40,184 nucleotides of DNA from a bacterium HR30 (GTDB taxonomy: Bacteria > Desulfobacterota > Binatia > HRBIN30): NCBI GenBank assembly GCA_002898795.1, contig BEIG01000019.1, positions 1-40,184 of the forward strand, written 5' to 3'. The notes under the pieces are model-generated. The model made no database searches. It was not told the DNA's origin and saw only the letters and a list, made by a program, of their open reading frames with translations. The translations under genes were made by a program, and so were the position numbers. This document shows positions 1 to 9,131 of the stretch, in pieces. Every line of letters starts with the position of its first letter. The first letter of the stretch is position 1.

Positions 1-362
1 CGCACTTTGGTGTGCAACCGTGCGTCGCCCGAACCGTATTGCCAGTTACTCTCACCGCGAGCCGTTGTTTCGTCCAGGTAAATTGCCTCGTACTCCGCTT
101 CGATTTCCACCCAGTCGGCTGCACCAGCACGGAAGCCAAGCTGGGGAACGTGCCAACGTTGTTGGGATCGCAGTGCTCCAGGTGCGGTAAAAAATGGGAA
201 CCGCTCGTTCTGGGCGTAAGCCACGGCTACCGCGAGTTCGGCGCGGCCGTCGGGCAAAATCGCGGCATCGTAAGCAGACAGAGGCCGCAACGATGTATCC
301 TGAGAAAATGCCGCCACAGGCAGCCACGTCAGCACTGCGCCCAACCACCACCACGCCAGCAT
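1..362 (-). CDS. Probable outer-membrane protein, N-terminal part (runs off the left edge)
   Basis: An open frame reads from an ATG at 362 to the window edge without a stop, about 120 codons. A good ribosome site (GGAAGGAGG) lies 5 to 14 bases before the ATG. The product starts with a signal peptide (MLAWWWLGAVLTWLPVAAFSQ), then a mature part with alternating polar and hydrophobic residues, Trp/Tyr-rich segments (ADWVEIEAEYEAIYLDE) and a GDARLHTKV stretch. Such strands resemble those of outer-membrane beta-barrel or porin-like proteins, but the family cannot be named from this fragment. It is divergent from the DsbD gene, with about 100 bases between them. Competing frames in both directions lack a signal peptide or ribosome site. 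Confidence 0.65.
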   Translation of the reverse strand, partial: MLAWWWLGAVLTWLPVAAFSQDTSLRPLSAYDAAILPDGRAELAVAVAYAQNERFPFFTAPGALRSQQRWHVPQLGFRAGAADWVEIEAEYEAIYLDETTARGESNWQYGSGDARLHTKV

Positions 363-466
363 CACGCCTCCTTCCTCAAGCACAAATCTGTCGACGATAC
401 ACAAGCCATATCCGCGATGCCGCGGGCAATTGCAAGGCTCGAGCGACTGTGCTTGCAGCACCCAAC

Positions 467-2215
467 GTGCGCATTGTGCCGATGCTCCTCGCGGCGGTGC
501 TCGCCGCTGGAGCTGCCACATCTAGTGAAGTTGTCGAAGTAACGGTTCGCTCGGTAGCACCGAGTGCCATCCGTGGGGGTAGCATCCCGCTCGAAACCCA
601 GGTGCGGATTCTCCCGGGTTGGCACATCCATGGCCATGAACCCGATGAACCTTTCCTGATCCCAACAGAGCTTTCTTTCGAGCTTCCCGATGGCGTTCAG
701 GTGGGCAGGTTGCAGTATCCCCCAGCAGAAGGCCGCAGCTTCGCCTTCGCTCCGAACAAGGTCCTGCAAGTGTACCAAGGCACTGTCCGGATCGGGACGA
801 CGCTAACGGTAGCCAAGGATTTCAACGGCTCCGAGGTTTCCGTAGTTGCGCGGCTGCGCTACCAGGCATGCACCGACACCACTTGCGCCCCCCCGCGCAC
901 GGCAAGCGCACAGCTCGTGCTGCCCGTGGCCGATCGAGCTGAGGCTGGCGTGTCCGCAGCGACGGCAACACCCTCATCGTACGGGCCTGACTTCGCGCTG
1001 TGGTTGGGAGAGCGCGGGCGACTGGCCACGCTCCTCCTCGTCATGGTGCTTGGGCTCGGGCTCAATCTTACGCCCTGCGTTTACCCACTCATTTCTGTCA
1101 CCCTGGCTTACTTCGGCCGCCAAGCAGAACTCGCCGCCTACCATCGGGCACTGTTGGCCTTTGCCTACGCAACGGGCATTGTTGTTAGCTTCGTCGTTCT
1201 CGGGGTCGTCGCTGCCCTTTCGGGTGGCATGTTCGGAGCGTGGCTGCAGCAGAAATGGGTACTGCTCGCGCTTGCCTCGCTCATGGTCGTGCTGGCGATG
1301 GGTTCGTTCGGGCTCTACCAATTTCGGCTGCCAGCCGGGCTCAGCCGCCGACTGGGCAGTGCGATGCCTGGCCTCGTCGGTGCCCTGGCCATGGGAGCCA
1401 GCATGGGGGTGGTTGCGGCGCCGTGTGTCGGTCCGGTTGTTGTTGGCCTTCTCGTGTTCGTGGGGCAACGAGGCGACCCATGGCTGGGAGTACAACTGTT
1501 CGGGGCGCTCGGTGTGGGGCTAGGGCTACCCTACCTCGTGCTTGCCTTTGTCGCGAGTTCGCTCCGTGCACTGCCCCGCTCGGGCGCGTGGCTGCTGTGG
1601 GTGGAACGGCTCTTCGGTTTCGTGCTGTTGGCGCTTGCCGTGTACTTCTTGGCGCCCCTGCTACCGCGTCGCGCTGTGTCCGTCGCATACGGGGCCTTGG
1701 CTTTTGCCGCTGCGGTCGTGCTCGGGTTGTTTTCCCCCGGACCATCCACCGGCCCGGCGTTCCGAACTTTCCAGCGGGTTTTCGGAGTAGGCTTGCTTCT
1801 GCTCGGCACGTGGCTGGTTCTGCCCACCGCCCGGGGCGGGAGCATCGAGTGGGAGACGTATTCGGAACATGCTCTGGAGCGCGCCCGCAACGAGGGTCGG
1901 CCGGTGCTGATCGACTTCGTGGCCGACTGGTGTATCCCTTGTCATGAGATGGAAGCCACGACGTTTGCCGACCGGCGCGTGGCCCACCTCGCGCAAACTT
2001 TTGTCATGCTGCGCGCCGACCTGACACTGGAGAACGAACATACCAAGGCAGTAACGGATCGTTTCGAGGTGCGTGGAGTTCCCACCATTGTGCTGCTGGA
2101 CGCCAGCGGGCGCGAAGTGCAACGAATGGTAGGGTATGTTGGGGCAGAGGAACTCGCCTGGGCCATGGAAAAACTGGTCTCGCAGGCGAGAGAGAACAGG
2201 GCCCGGCCAGGTTAA
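467..2215 (+). CDS. dsbD: Thiol:disulfide interchange protein DsbD
   Basis: Inner-membrane electron carrier that takes electrons from cytoplasmic thioredoxin to periplasmic thiol proteins. From the GTG at 467 it has 582 residues, close to the 565 of E. coli DsbD. Order: signal peptide (VRIVPMLLAAVLAAGAA), periplasmic alpha domain with the cysteine pair in CTDTTC (about 135/140), multi-helix membrane domain with the two conserved Cys-Pro sites LTPCVYP (about 204) and AAPCVGP (about 320), and a thioredoxin-like gamma domain with DWCIPC (489/492). All three redox pairs are intact. The start is uncertain: GTG 467 gives an Arg in the signal n-region, but GTG 449 and ATG 482 are also in frame and no site has a clear Shine-Dalgarno. 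The frame stays open further upstream, but that part looks non-coding. DsbD can supply reductant for cytochrome c maturation, which fits the many CxxCH proteins further along. Confidence 0.93.
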   Translation: MRIVPMLLAAVLAAGAATSSEVVEVTVRSVAPSAIRGGSIPLETQVRILPGWHIHGHEPDEPFLIPTELSFELPDGVQVGRLQYPPAEGRSFAFAPNKVLQVYQGTVRIGTTLTVAKDFNGSEVSVVARLRYQACTDTTCAPPRTASAQLVLPVADRAEAGVSAATATPSSYGPDFALWLGERGRLATLLLVMVLGLGLNLTPCVYPLISVTLAYFGRQAELAAYHRALLAFAYATGIVVSFVVLGVVAALSGGMFGAWLQQKWVLLALASLMVVLAMGSFGLYQFRLPAGLSRRLGSAMPGLVGALAMGASMGVVAAPCVGPVVVGLLVFVGQRGDPWLGVQLFGALGVGLGLPYLVLAFVASSLRALPRSGAWLLWVERLFGFVLLALAVYFLAPLLPRRAVSVAYGALAFAAAVVLGLFSPGPSTGPAFRTFQRVFGVGLLLLGTWLVLPTARGGSIEWETYSEHALERARNEGRPVLIDFVADWCIPCHEMEATTFADRRVAHLAQTFVMLRADLTLENEHTKAVTDRFEVRGVPTIVLLDASGREVQRMVGYVGAEELAWAMEKLVSQARENRARPG

Positions 2216-2997
2216 AACTCGATGGAGAATCCCTCGCTTTCCTGGTTGTCGAGGTCCGTAAGCGTCACACGAGCGCGACGGTATGCCCCAAAGGGGACGA
2301 ACAAATAACCTTCCGCAGTTTCTCCCGGGTAGATCGTTCGGTCGTGCAACAACTGGCGGGCAACGGTTTCGCGCTGCTCCGGGGGTAACTTGCCCATCAC
2401 GGACTCGCCCGAAAGCGGAGCCACGCGGCGGCCATCGGGGGTTTGCAACTGAACGGCCGACGTTTCGAAACGGTATTTTCGCGAAGTTCGGTTCGCAATG
2501 CGGACGAGCACCGGAGCCACCCCTTGTTCACTGATATCGACCCCGAGACCCGATCCACTCGGCCGCTCCACCACCACGGCCACGTCCACACCAGTCTCCG
2601 CGAGCGGCCGCGGCGTCGGCCGCACCGCAGCCATGGCGGAGAAGGTTTTCTCGAACTGCCCGGCGAAGTCGAGCGCCTCCAGTCCTTGCCCTTCAGCCTT
2701 TGCCTGAATCTCGGCACCCATCGTCGTGCAAAACACCTGCACCAGCACCCGCCCGGTACGTCCCGCTTCTTCCCTTCGGCCGATCACCACTCCAGGGCTT
2801 CCGGGCTCCGCTTTTGTCACCTCCGCAATCTTATAGCCCAGCCGCTGTACTGTACCGATGGCAAGCTGTTGGGCTTCTCCACAAGTCATGCCCTTTTCCT
2901 CGATGCGCACGTATCGTCCGGCGCAAGCAGCCAGGACCATGGATGTCGCGACCACCGCGCATCCTATGGCTGGGACCAAGTTCCTTTTCTCCGCCAT
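2212..2997 (-). CDS. Hypothetical lipoprotein with two domains
   Basis: 261 residues with a signal sequence ending in a lipobox (VLAAC, Cys25), so probably membrane-anchored in the periplasm. The first domain (about 28-120) has a Cys at CGEAQQLA and an alpha/beta pattern ending in a second Cys (VFCTTMG); these two cysteines could pair. The second domain (about 140-261) looks like an immunoglobulin-type beta sandwich (VLVRIANRTSRKYRF, GYLFVPFGAYRRARV), as in extracellular proteins with DUF4352-like folds. I do not recognise a named family. Its 3' end overlaps that of dsbD by 4 bases in convergent orientation. It is divergent from the histidine kinase, with about 150 bases between them. Confidence 0.8.
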   Translation of the reverse strand: MAEKRNLVPAIGCAVVATSMVLAACAGRYVRIEEKGMTCGEAQQLAIGTVQRLGYKIAEVTKAEPGSPGVVIGRREEAGRTGRVLVQVFCTTMGAEIQAKAEGQGLEALDFAGQFEKTFSAMAAVRPTPRPLAETGVDVAVVVERPSGSGLGVDISEQGVAPVLVRIANRTSRKYRFETSAVQLQTPDGRRVAPLSGESVMGKLPPEQRETVARQLLHDRTIYPGETAEGYLFVPFGAYRRARVTLTDLDNQESEGFSIEF

Positions 2998-3151
2998 GAA
3001 GCGATTAAAACTCAGCCAAGCCCCCGAGCAAAGGCATGCGAAGAGCTTCCATGCAATTTTTCGCCGTCAAATGGCAAAGCACCCTCTTCAGCGGCACAAG
3101 AATTTTCGCTTGCCTGCACGGCCAAATTCATGTCATCAAAGAACAAGTACC

Positions 3152-5368
3152 ATGGAAGGGAGGCAGCCCAACGGCTCGGCCACGGGTGATGCAGGACACG
3201 AGCCTCTGGACTGGCTCGTTGTTCGTGCACGGACAGCGGCTTGGTTACTGATTTTCACCCTCCTGGCTTTCGCCGTCGTCGAGCTCGTTGTGCGCCCTGG
3301 GGAAAATCCCGCGGTCAGCGCTACCCACATACTCGGATTGGGCCTCTTGATCGCCCTAACCGTACCATTGTATCGCAACGTGGCACGGCGCACCTTAGTC
3401 GCCGTGGCGCTTGCTGGTGTGATGACGACAGCGGCGGTGAGTGCTGCGGTTGCCGCTTTAACTGGAGACGCCAATACTTCGTCGTTCATTTTCGTCGCAC
3501 TCGCGATGGGCAGTGCTGCGCTCTTGCCGTGGGGGGCCCGGCCACAAGCCCTGATTGCCCTGGGCTTAGCGTTCTTGTTCCCCATCGTGATTTATGTGGC
3601 GGAAGGTGGCTTCACTCCATTCCGCCTCCGCGAGTACCTGGGCTTGGTCGTGATCCTCGGCACCTCGGTGTATATCGCCGGAGAACTGGAGAGAAACCGG
3701 CGACGAGCCAGTGCCGAAATCCAACGTAGGCTCGACCACGAGCGAGAAATCCAACGGCAGCGCCACTTCTTACGAGCGGTGATCGACATGAATCCGCACC
3801 TCATCTTTGCCAAAGATCGCGAAGGCCGATTCACCTTGGTCAACCGGGCGGTGGCGGAGATCTACGGCACGACCGTCAAGGACCTCATCGGCAAGACGGA
3901 TGCTGACTTCAACCCCAATCCGGAAGAGGCAGCCTTTTGCCGAAAGATCGATCTCGAAGTTCTCGCTTCTGGCGAAGAACGCGTGATTCCGGAGGAGCGA
4001 ATCACCGATGCGAAAGGACGGGTCCGCTGGCTGCGCACCATCAAGCGCCCCCTGTTGTCCGCCGATGGAAAGGTGGAACAGGTTCTGGGCGTTGCCATGG
4101 ATATTACAGAGCAGCGCACGTTCCAAATGGAACTGCAAGAGGAAGTATTGGTGGCCTCTACCTTATCCCATGCAGCCGAAGAGATTATTGCCGCCCTCAG
4201 CTCCCCACAGCTCCCGGAAGCATTGTGTCGCGTAGCCACTTGGGCTCTCACTGGGTTGTGGGCCCAACTGTGGGCCGTTGACGAAACCTCTGAACGGATT
4301 ATTCCGGCCGCACAGCATCTTGCGCCGCCGGAGATGTGGCAGGCGATCCAGGTTGTCGAGATCGACCGGTCGATGGTGGCCGAATTGTGGCGCCGCGCAG
4401 AAGCACGGGAGATTGTGTTTCTCACTCCAGACAACGTCACCCAGTGGGTTCCCCAAGGTCTTCTTAAGTTGGCCAAAGGATTTTCTGGTGCAGTGGTTAT
4501 TCCCCTATGGCGTGGAACACAACTTTCGGGCGCCCTTGCCGTGGGGCTACCGGCGCAGTCGCCAGACCTTGCTCCAGCCTTGCAGCGGATCGCACAGGGG
4601 TTGTCTCAACTCGCCTCCCTAACGCTGGAAAATGCTCGGCTGCTGCAGGAGGTCGAGCGCGCAAGCCGACTCAAGTCCGAGTTCATGGCAACGATGTCCC
4701 ATGAATTGCGCACGCCTCTCAACGTGATCCTCGGTTACAGTGGATTGCTACTCGAAGGGGCCTTGGGAAATCTCACTGACGAGCAACTGGAATCTGTCAG
4801 CCGCCTTCGTCTGAACGCCTTACAACTGCTCGATCTGGTCAACGCGACACTCGATGTCACTCGGCTAGAAGCCGGCAAAGTTCCTCTCGACTTACGGCCT
4901 ACCTCGGTTGCCGAAGTCGTGGCGCAAACTGTGCGGGAAACGGTGGAGCAACTGCGCCCTCAAGGGCTCGACATCTGGCGGGCGGTCCCACCAACTTTGC
5001 CGCCGGTAACCACGGATGCCATCAAACTCAAGGTGATTTTAAAAAACCTACTCGCCAACGCGTTGAAGTTCACGCCATCGGGCTGGGTGCTGGTCGACGG
5101 ACACCTGGAGCCGGGGCATCTCGTTCTGCGAGTGTCGGATACGGGAATTGGTATCCCGCCGGCCCAACAGGACGTGATCTTCGAGCCGTTCCAGCAAGTT
5201 GCTGCGCCGCTCGACGAGCGGCACCGCGGTGTCGGGCTTGGGCTCTACATTGTCCGCCGTCTGGTTGACGCTTTCGGCGGCAACATTTCCGTAAGCAGCG
5301 AGCCCGGACGCGGCACCCAGTTTACCGTTCAGTTGCCAGTCGATCCAAAAACGTCAGCGAGCGCGTAA
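3152..5368 (+). CDS. Membrane PAS/GAF sensor histidine kinase, orphan
   Basis: 738 residues from the ATG at 3152. Order: short cytoplasmic tail, about six hydrophobic segments (about 30-180) forming a membrane sensor module, a PAS domain (about 206-319: FLRAVIDMNPHLIFAKD to DITEQR), a GAF-like region (about 330-490), HisKA with the H-box SHELRTPLN (phospho-acceptor His517), and HATPase_c with N-box NLLANALKF, G1 DTGIGIP, F-box FEPFQQ and G2 GVGLGLYIV. All catalytic boxes look intact, so it should be an active kinase. There is no receiver domain and no response regulator in the window, so its partner is elsewhere. The frame is open back to 2858, but that extension overlaps the divergent lipoprotein gene and has no membrane or domain features. 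The ribosome site before 3152 is weak. Confidence 0.9.
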   Translation: MEGRQPNGSATGDAGHEPLDWLVVRARTAAWLLIFTLLAFAVVELVVRPGENPAVSATHILGLGLLIALTVPLYRNVARRTLVAVALAGVMTTAAVSAAVAALTGDANTSSFIFVALAMGSAALLPWGARPQALIALGLAFLFPIVIYVAEGGFTPFRLREYLGLVVILGTSVYIAGELERNRRRASAEIQRRLDHEREIQRQRHFLRAVIDMNPHLIFAKDREGRFTLVNRAVAEIYGTTVKDLIGKTDADFNPNPEEAAFCRKIDLEVLASGEERVIPEERITDAKGRVRWLRTIKRPLLSADGKVEQVLGVAMDITEQRTFQMELQEEVLVASTLSHAAEEIIAALSSPQLPEALCRVATWALTGLWAQLWAVDETSERIIPAAQHLAPPEMWQAIQVVEIDRSMVAELWRRAEAREIVFLTPDNVTQWVPQGLLKLAKGFSGAVVIPLWRGTQLSGALAVGLPAQSPDLAPALQRIAQGLSQLASLTLENARLLQEVERASRLKSEFMATMSHELRTPLNVILGYSGLLLEGALGNLTDEQLESVSRLRLNALQLLDLVNATLDVTRLEAGKVPLDLRPTSVAEVVAQTVRETVEQLRPQGLDIWRAVPPTLPPVTTDAIKLKVILKNLLANALKFTPSGWVLVDGHLEPGHLVLRVSDTGIGIPPAQQDVIFEPFQQVAAPLDERHRGVGLGLYIVRRLVDAFGGNISVSSEPGRGTQFTVQLPVDPKTSASA

Positions 5369-5383
5369 CGGCTCTCGTAGCCG
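5369..5383. terminator. Small hairpin between convergent genes
   Basis: CGGCT-ctcgt-AGCCG directly follows the histidine kinase stop codon and sits between it and the convergent protease gene. There is no T-run, so termination is only a possibility. Confidence 0.25.
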
Positions 5384-5411
5384 AAGGCCGCGCCCGCTGG
5401 AGTTTGAACGG

Positions 5412-7439
5412 TTACAGGTCGTTATCGTCACGCAGATCGATGACCAATGGAAGCGAGTTGTTGGCCATGTTGCTGTCCGCGTTCTGGCCGCTCACGACCA
5501 CCCGTGCCGTGCATCGCACGGGGGAACCGGGGAACAGCGAAGACACCAAATCGGCTTTTGCCAGCATAGGGATTTGCGCTGTCACGCTCCCATTACTCGA
5601 CACGGCCACGCCACTGAACACCCGGAGCACCCGAGGCACCATCGGTTGCTGGATCAGTCCATCCGGGCAGTCGCCCGGATCCACGGCAACCGATACGGTG
5701 TCTGGCAAGGAGCCAGTTTTGATTTTCACCCTCACGGACTTGCTCATTTCGGACTTGCCACGTGGCAAGCGGAGGAACACTGGCTTAGCTTGCTCCAACA
5801 CCAGCTTCGTCGTCGCTTCGCGGCTGACGACATCGTTTTCGTCGATCACGTCCAGCGGCACGGCTACGCTCTCGTTGCCCGAAACAGGGTCGATGTTGTC
5901 CTGAGCAACTGGTTCCGCTCGAAACTGGAGCTCGCATCGAGCAGGGTCGGCATAATTGCTGGTGGCAAACGCCGTCGAGCGTACGTTGAGCCACACGGTC
6001 GCCTTCGCTTGATCCCCCGGGGCAAGGTCGACTTCAGCCGGAGCATCGGGAAACATCCCAAAGTTGGCCCCGCCCACCGTACCCGCGGGGCAAGTTCCGT
6101 CGCTGGTCACCACGCGGAATCTTGCGCGTTCTCCCCAGGTGTCAGCGTGGCGCAGCGTGACGGTCAGCGGCACGTAGACCTCGGGCTTGCCACGTCGAAT
6201 GCGCACCTTCGCACGCGCGGGTGGCACGAGCACGGCATCGTGCAGATTTGCGGCAGCCGGATAAATAAAACTCAGTGCAGCCAAGTCGTCTGCCCGCAAC
6301 GCGGCGCAACGGCCGTCGAAATGAGCATAGGCGAACATCGTTGCACGGGTGTCGCCTGAATGGCCAATGCCAATCGTGTGGCCAAGTTCGTGCGTCACCA
6401 CTTCGGCCACGTTGCAGGTATTCCAAAACGGGCATTCGCCCCAGCCATTGTTGAAGAGGATCTTCGCCGTGGTAATGCGCGGAAACGTTACGCCGTTGAC
6501 CGTGGTGGTCGTGGATTTCTCGGTGCAAAAGCCACCAATGGCGAGAACGCCGGAACAAAACCACGGGTCAGAAAGGACGTTCTGTGGATCATTGAAAACA
6601 ATCTGGGTTGGCCCGCTGCAATCCATTTTACCCGGAGCCATTTCCCCAGCTCTCTGCAGCCTGAGGGTGGCAATGGGCGGCTCCGACCAGGCAGCCATCG
6701 CAGCATCGATTGCTGCTCTTGTCTCTTCCGGGCCAATCGTGGCATCGCCTTGCGGGTCGATGTAGTAACCGACCGGCTCCCCCCAATCAGCCTCGAACCA
6801 ACGCCCAGGAGACGGCATTAGGGCAAAGGGGGCAACGTACAGGTCACTGATCCCCTCGCTCGTCAAATCCAACGGCTTGGCACGGGGCGCCGTTTTTCCT
6901 GAGGCTGCCTTGAGAATGGAACTCCGGAGCTCGGACCAATCGTAAACCGCACGGGTATCCGTGGGGCGGAGGGCACGGCCGTCCCACTCGAGCGCCACGG
7001 TCCCAGGGCCTAAATCGCGCAGAGCCGCCGATCGGCCACCGCCTTCCACGATGGCGTACTTTCCCAAAGCCAAACTCGTTGTTCCCCAACTTCCGTCCGC
7101 CCGGCGGCTAGCAAAGACCAGCACCTTTTCTCCCGGCCAATACACTGGCACGCCGAAGAACTGAGCAGAAACCTCCTTTGTGTCTCCTCCAAGCTCGACC
7201 AAACTCAACGACTCGGGAACGTGGCCTTTCAGAACCTCCGAAACGCGAAGCCGAACCACCGTTGACACCGTGCGGGAAGCGGCATCGTAGCTCGGCATCA
7301 CTGCGTCCACTGCACCAACCACTACAGCATCCGCTTGCTGAGCAAGCTGCTGCTCGTTGGCAACTAGAAATGTGGTCGCTTGTGCGACCCGGCAAAGCAA
7401 ACTCACGGTCAATACGAACAGGGGCACTCGGTAGCCCAT
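5412..7439 (-). CDS. Secreted matrixin-like zinc metalloprotease
   Basis: 675 residues. The signal peptide is MGYRVPLFVLTVSLLCRVAQA, and the ATG follows a strong GGGAGGA ribosome site. Residues about 23-150 form an N-terminal beta-rich region (LVANEQQLAQQADAVVVG) often found before secreted metalloproteases. The catalytic domain carries HELGHTIGIGH (zinc ligands His350, His354, His360, base Glu351), followed by GDTRATMFAY as the probable Met-turn. This is the metzincin/M10-like arrangement. After it come two Ig/CARDB-like modules (about 410-520 and 560-670), each with a Cys pair (GTCPAG, GDCPDG), probably for substrate or surface binding. Substrate unknown. It follows the phosphoesterase gene on the same strand after 186 bases, so it probably has its own promoter. 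Confidence 0.88.
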   Translation of the reverse strand: MGYRVPLFVLTVSLLCRVAQATTFLVANEQQLAQQADAVVVGAVDAVMPSYDAASRTVSTVVRLRVSEVLKGHVPESLSLVELGGDTKEVSAQFFGVPVYWPGEKVLVFASRRADGSWGTTSLALGKYAIVEGGGRSAALRDLGPGTVALEWDGRALRPTDTRAVYDWSELRSSILKAASGKTAPRAKPLDLTSEGISDLYVAPFALMPSPGRWFEADWGEPVGYYIDPQGDATIGPEETRAAIDAAMAAWSEPPIATLRLQRAGEMAPGKMDCSGPTQIVFNDPQNVLSDPWFCSGVLAIGGFCTEKSTTTTVNGVTFPRITTAKILFNNGWGECPFWNTCNVAEVVTHELGHTIGIGHSGDTRATMFAYAHFDGRCAALRADDLAALSFIYPAAANLHDAVLVPPARAKVRIRRGKPEVYVPLTVTLRHADTWGERARFRVVTSDGTCPAGTVGGANFGMFPDAPAEVDLAPGDQAKATVWLNVRSTAFATSNYADPARCELQFRAEPVAQDNIDPVSGNESVAVPLDVIDENDVVSREATTKLVLEQAKPVFLRLPRGKSEMSKSVRVKIKTGSLPDTVSVAVDPGDCPDGLIQQPMVPRVLRVFSGVAVSSNGSVTAQIPMLAKADLVSSLFPGSPVRCTARVVVSGQNADSNMANNSLPLVIDLRDDNDL

Positions 7440-7625
7440 TGATTGTCCTCCCTTTACCGGACAACCAATGCGGATCGCGTGCCAGGCGGCCGTTCAGGAC
7501 CGGCTTACTCCTTCGAGCAGCGGACAGACGTTACCTAGTTGACGCTCCCTCAGAAGCGGCAAAATGCTCACGGCTATAGTGGACACGGGCACTGAAGAGC
7601 CCATGTTACTTGCTCAAGCAAACGC

Positions 7626-9122
7626 CTACCGCCAGCGCGCGCCACCCAACCGGACGAGCTCAGAGTGCAGATCAGAGATCGTCTGTGCCGCGTCGCGACG
7701 GCGGTCGAGCGCACGTGGAATTCCCCCCGCATTGGCGAAGCGCTCGATGTCTTGAAGACCGGGCACGTCGCGGCTCGTCACCCCCAAAGCTACGCACTCC
7801 GGCGGCGCCTCGCGATCTACCGTCAGCACCGGCAACTGTGGGAACGGACGCGGATTGTCTGTTTCCAGGCGCACGCGATCGAATACGTCGAAGAAAATAT
7901 TCGCATTGCGATCGCGCATCGTCAGCGGCGGCAGTCGAAACAGAAACTCCAGGAGCGCAGGGTACGAGCTGTGCTCGTACAACGTGGAAGAGACAAAGCC
8001 CCGCCGCGCCCATGGCGACAGAACCAGCGCTGGCACCCGTGGTCCCAGCGCGCCGAAGCCTTCGGCTGCGCGTTCGTCGGGCACGGTGGGCGGCGGCACA
8101 TGATCGAAGAATCCACCGTGCTCGTCGTACGTGAGAAGAAACAGACTGCGCCGCCACTGAGGACTTGCTCCCAATCCGCGAACCACCGCGGCCACGAAAG
8201 CTTGGCCCAGTTGGATGTCGTGCGGCGGGTGATCGTCGTTGATCCCAAATCCTGGTTCTACCACGCACACCGGAGGAAGCGTCCCAGCACGAGCGTCTTC
8301 GAAAAACGCTTGGAGTGGCAACAGGCGCGTCCTCTGACCACGCAGGCTCGCCCAGAGGGCCAAAAACGGGAGATCCGTGTAGTAGTACTTCCACTCGATC
8401 CCGGCCTCGTTCAACACATCGTAAATGGTGCGGAAGCGAAACCCCGGTGGGTTAGGAAAGTCATTGTTTTTCCGGCCATCCGACTGGGCGGCATGGAGGT
8501 ACATGCGATTGGGCCATGTAGGGCCACGCACCGAACAAAACCATCGCTGGCAGAGAACAAATTCGTCTGCCAGCGCGTAGTAGATCGGGAGCTGGTGGCG
8601 TTGGTAGAAACCCATCACCTGGTCGCCATGCGTTGGCCCGACAGCAGCCCAATGTTCCCGCACGAAACCATCCATCCGGCCATCGTTGACCTGACGAAAG
8701 CTCGCTTCCCAACCGTGCGGGGGATCTTCGACGCAGCGATCGGTCATCGGGAATACGGACACCATTGTTCCATCGGGCCGAGGGTTGGCAAATGTGGCCT
8801 TTAACCCATCCACAGGCCGGCCTTCGATCAAAGAGCGCGCGCCGAAGTAATGGTCGAACGTACGGTTCTCCATCATCACCAACACAACGGTGTCGATCTT
8901 CAGTTCTTCTGGAGTGAGCGGCCTCGCCTCCCCGCTCAAACCGCCTTCGCCATCGTCACCACAACTCGAAATCCAAGGAGCCAAGGCAACGGCTCCAGCG
9001 GCGACACCGATTTTCTTCAATGCATCGCGGCGCGAAACTCCCTTGACTGTGCTCTCGGACCTCTTTTTTCTCCGGCCTGCTCTACGATCCCGCTTCACCG
9101 TCTTCACCTCGTGCGGCGCCAT
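7626..9122 (-). CDS. Tat-exported lipoprotein phosphoesterase (phospholipase C/AcpA family)
   Basis: 498 residues of the PF04185 phosphoesterase family, which covers non-haemolytic phospholipase C and AcpA acid phosphatases. The N-terminus has a twin-arginine signal (SRRDALKKIG, residues 30-39) followed by a lipobox (ISSCG, Cys54), so it is probably exported folded and then lipidated. Family motifs seen: ENRTFDHYFG (85-94, metal ligand Asn86 and nucleophile region), NDDHPPHD, TYDEHGGFFDHVPPP and YEHSSYPALLEF. Whether it cleaves phospholipids or phosphomonoesters cannot be told. No Shine-Dalgarno is visible; instead the ATG sits in a short inverted repeat (9116-9131). It stands apart from the upstream operon (271 bases) and the downstream protease. 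Confidence 0.92.
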   Translation of the reverse strand: MAPHEVKTVKRDRRAGRRKKRSESTVKGVSRRDALKKIGVAAGAVALAPWISSCGDDGEGGLSGEARPLTPEELKIDTVVLVMMENRTFDHYFGARSLIEGRPVDGLKATFANPRPDGTMVSVFPMTDRCVEDPPHGWEASFRQVNDGRMDGFVREHWAAVGPTHGDQVMGFYQRHQLPIYYALADEFVLCQRWFCSVRGPTWPNRMYLHAAQSDGRKNNDFPNPPGFRFRTIYDVLNEAGIEWKYYYTDLPFLALWASLRGQRTRLLPLQAFFEDARAGTLPPVCVVEPGFGINDDHPPHDIQLGQAFVAAVVRGLGASPQWRRSLFLLTYDEHGGFFDHVPPPTVPDERAAEGFGALGPRVPALVLSPWARRGFVSSTLYEHSSYPALLEFLFRLPPLTMRDRNANIFFDVFDRVRLETDNPRPFPQLPVLTVDREAPPECVALGVTSRDVPGLQDIERFANAGGIPRALDRRRDAAQTISDLHSELVRLGGARWR

Positions 9123-9131
9123 TGGTGGCGC
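9116..9131 (-). promoter_or_regulatory. Inverted repeat over the phosphoesterase start codon
   Basis: GCGCCA-ccaa-TGGCGC on the minus strand. The ATG (9122-9120) spans the loop/stem junction, and no ribosome site is visible upstream. A hairpin here could limit translation initiation. This is a sequence observation only. Confidence 0.3.

Noticed and set aside
974-1495. 173-codon minus-strand frame inside dsbD
   Set aside because: Shadow of a well-supported gene; His/Arg/Glu-rich antisense peptide.
2858-3151. N-terminal extension of the histidine kinase
   Set aside because: Open frame but overlaps the divergent lipoprotein gene and lacks membrane or domain features; the ATG at 3152 is preferred.
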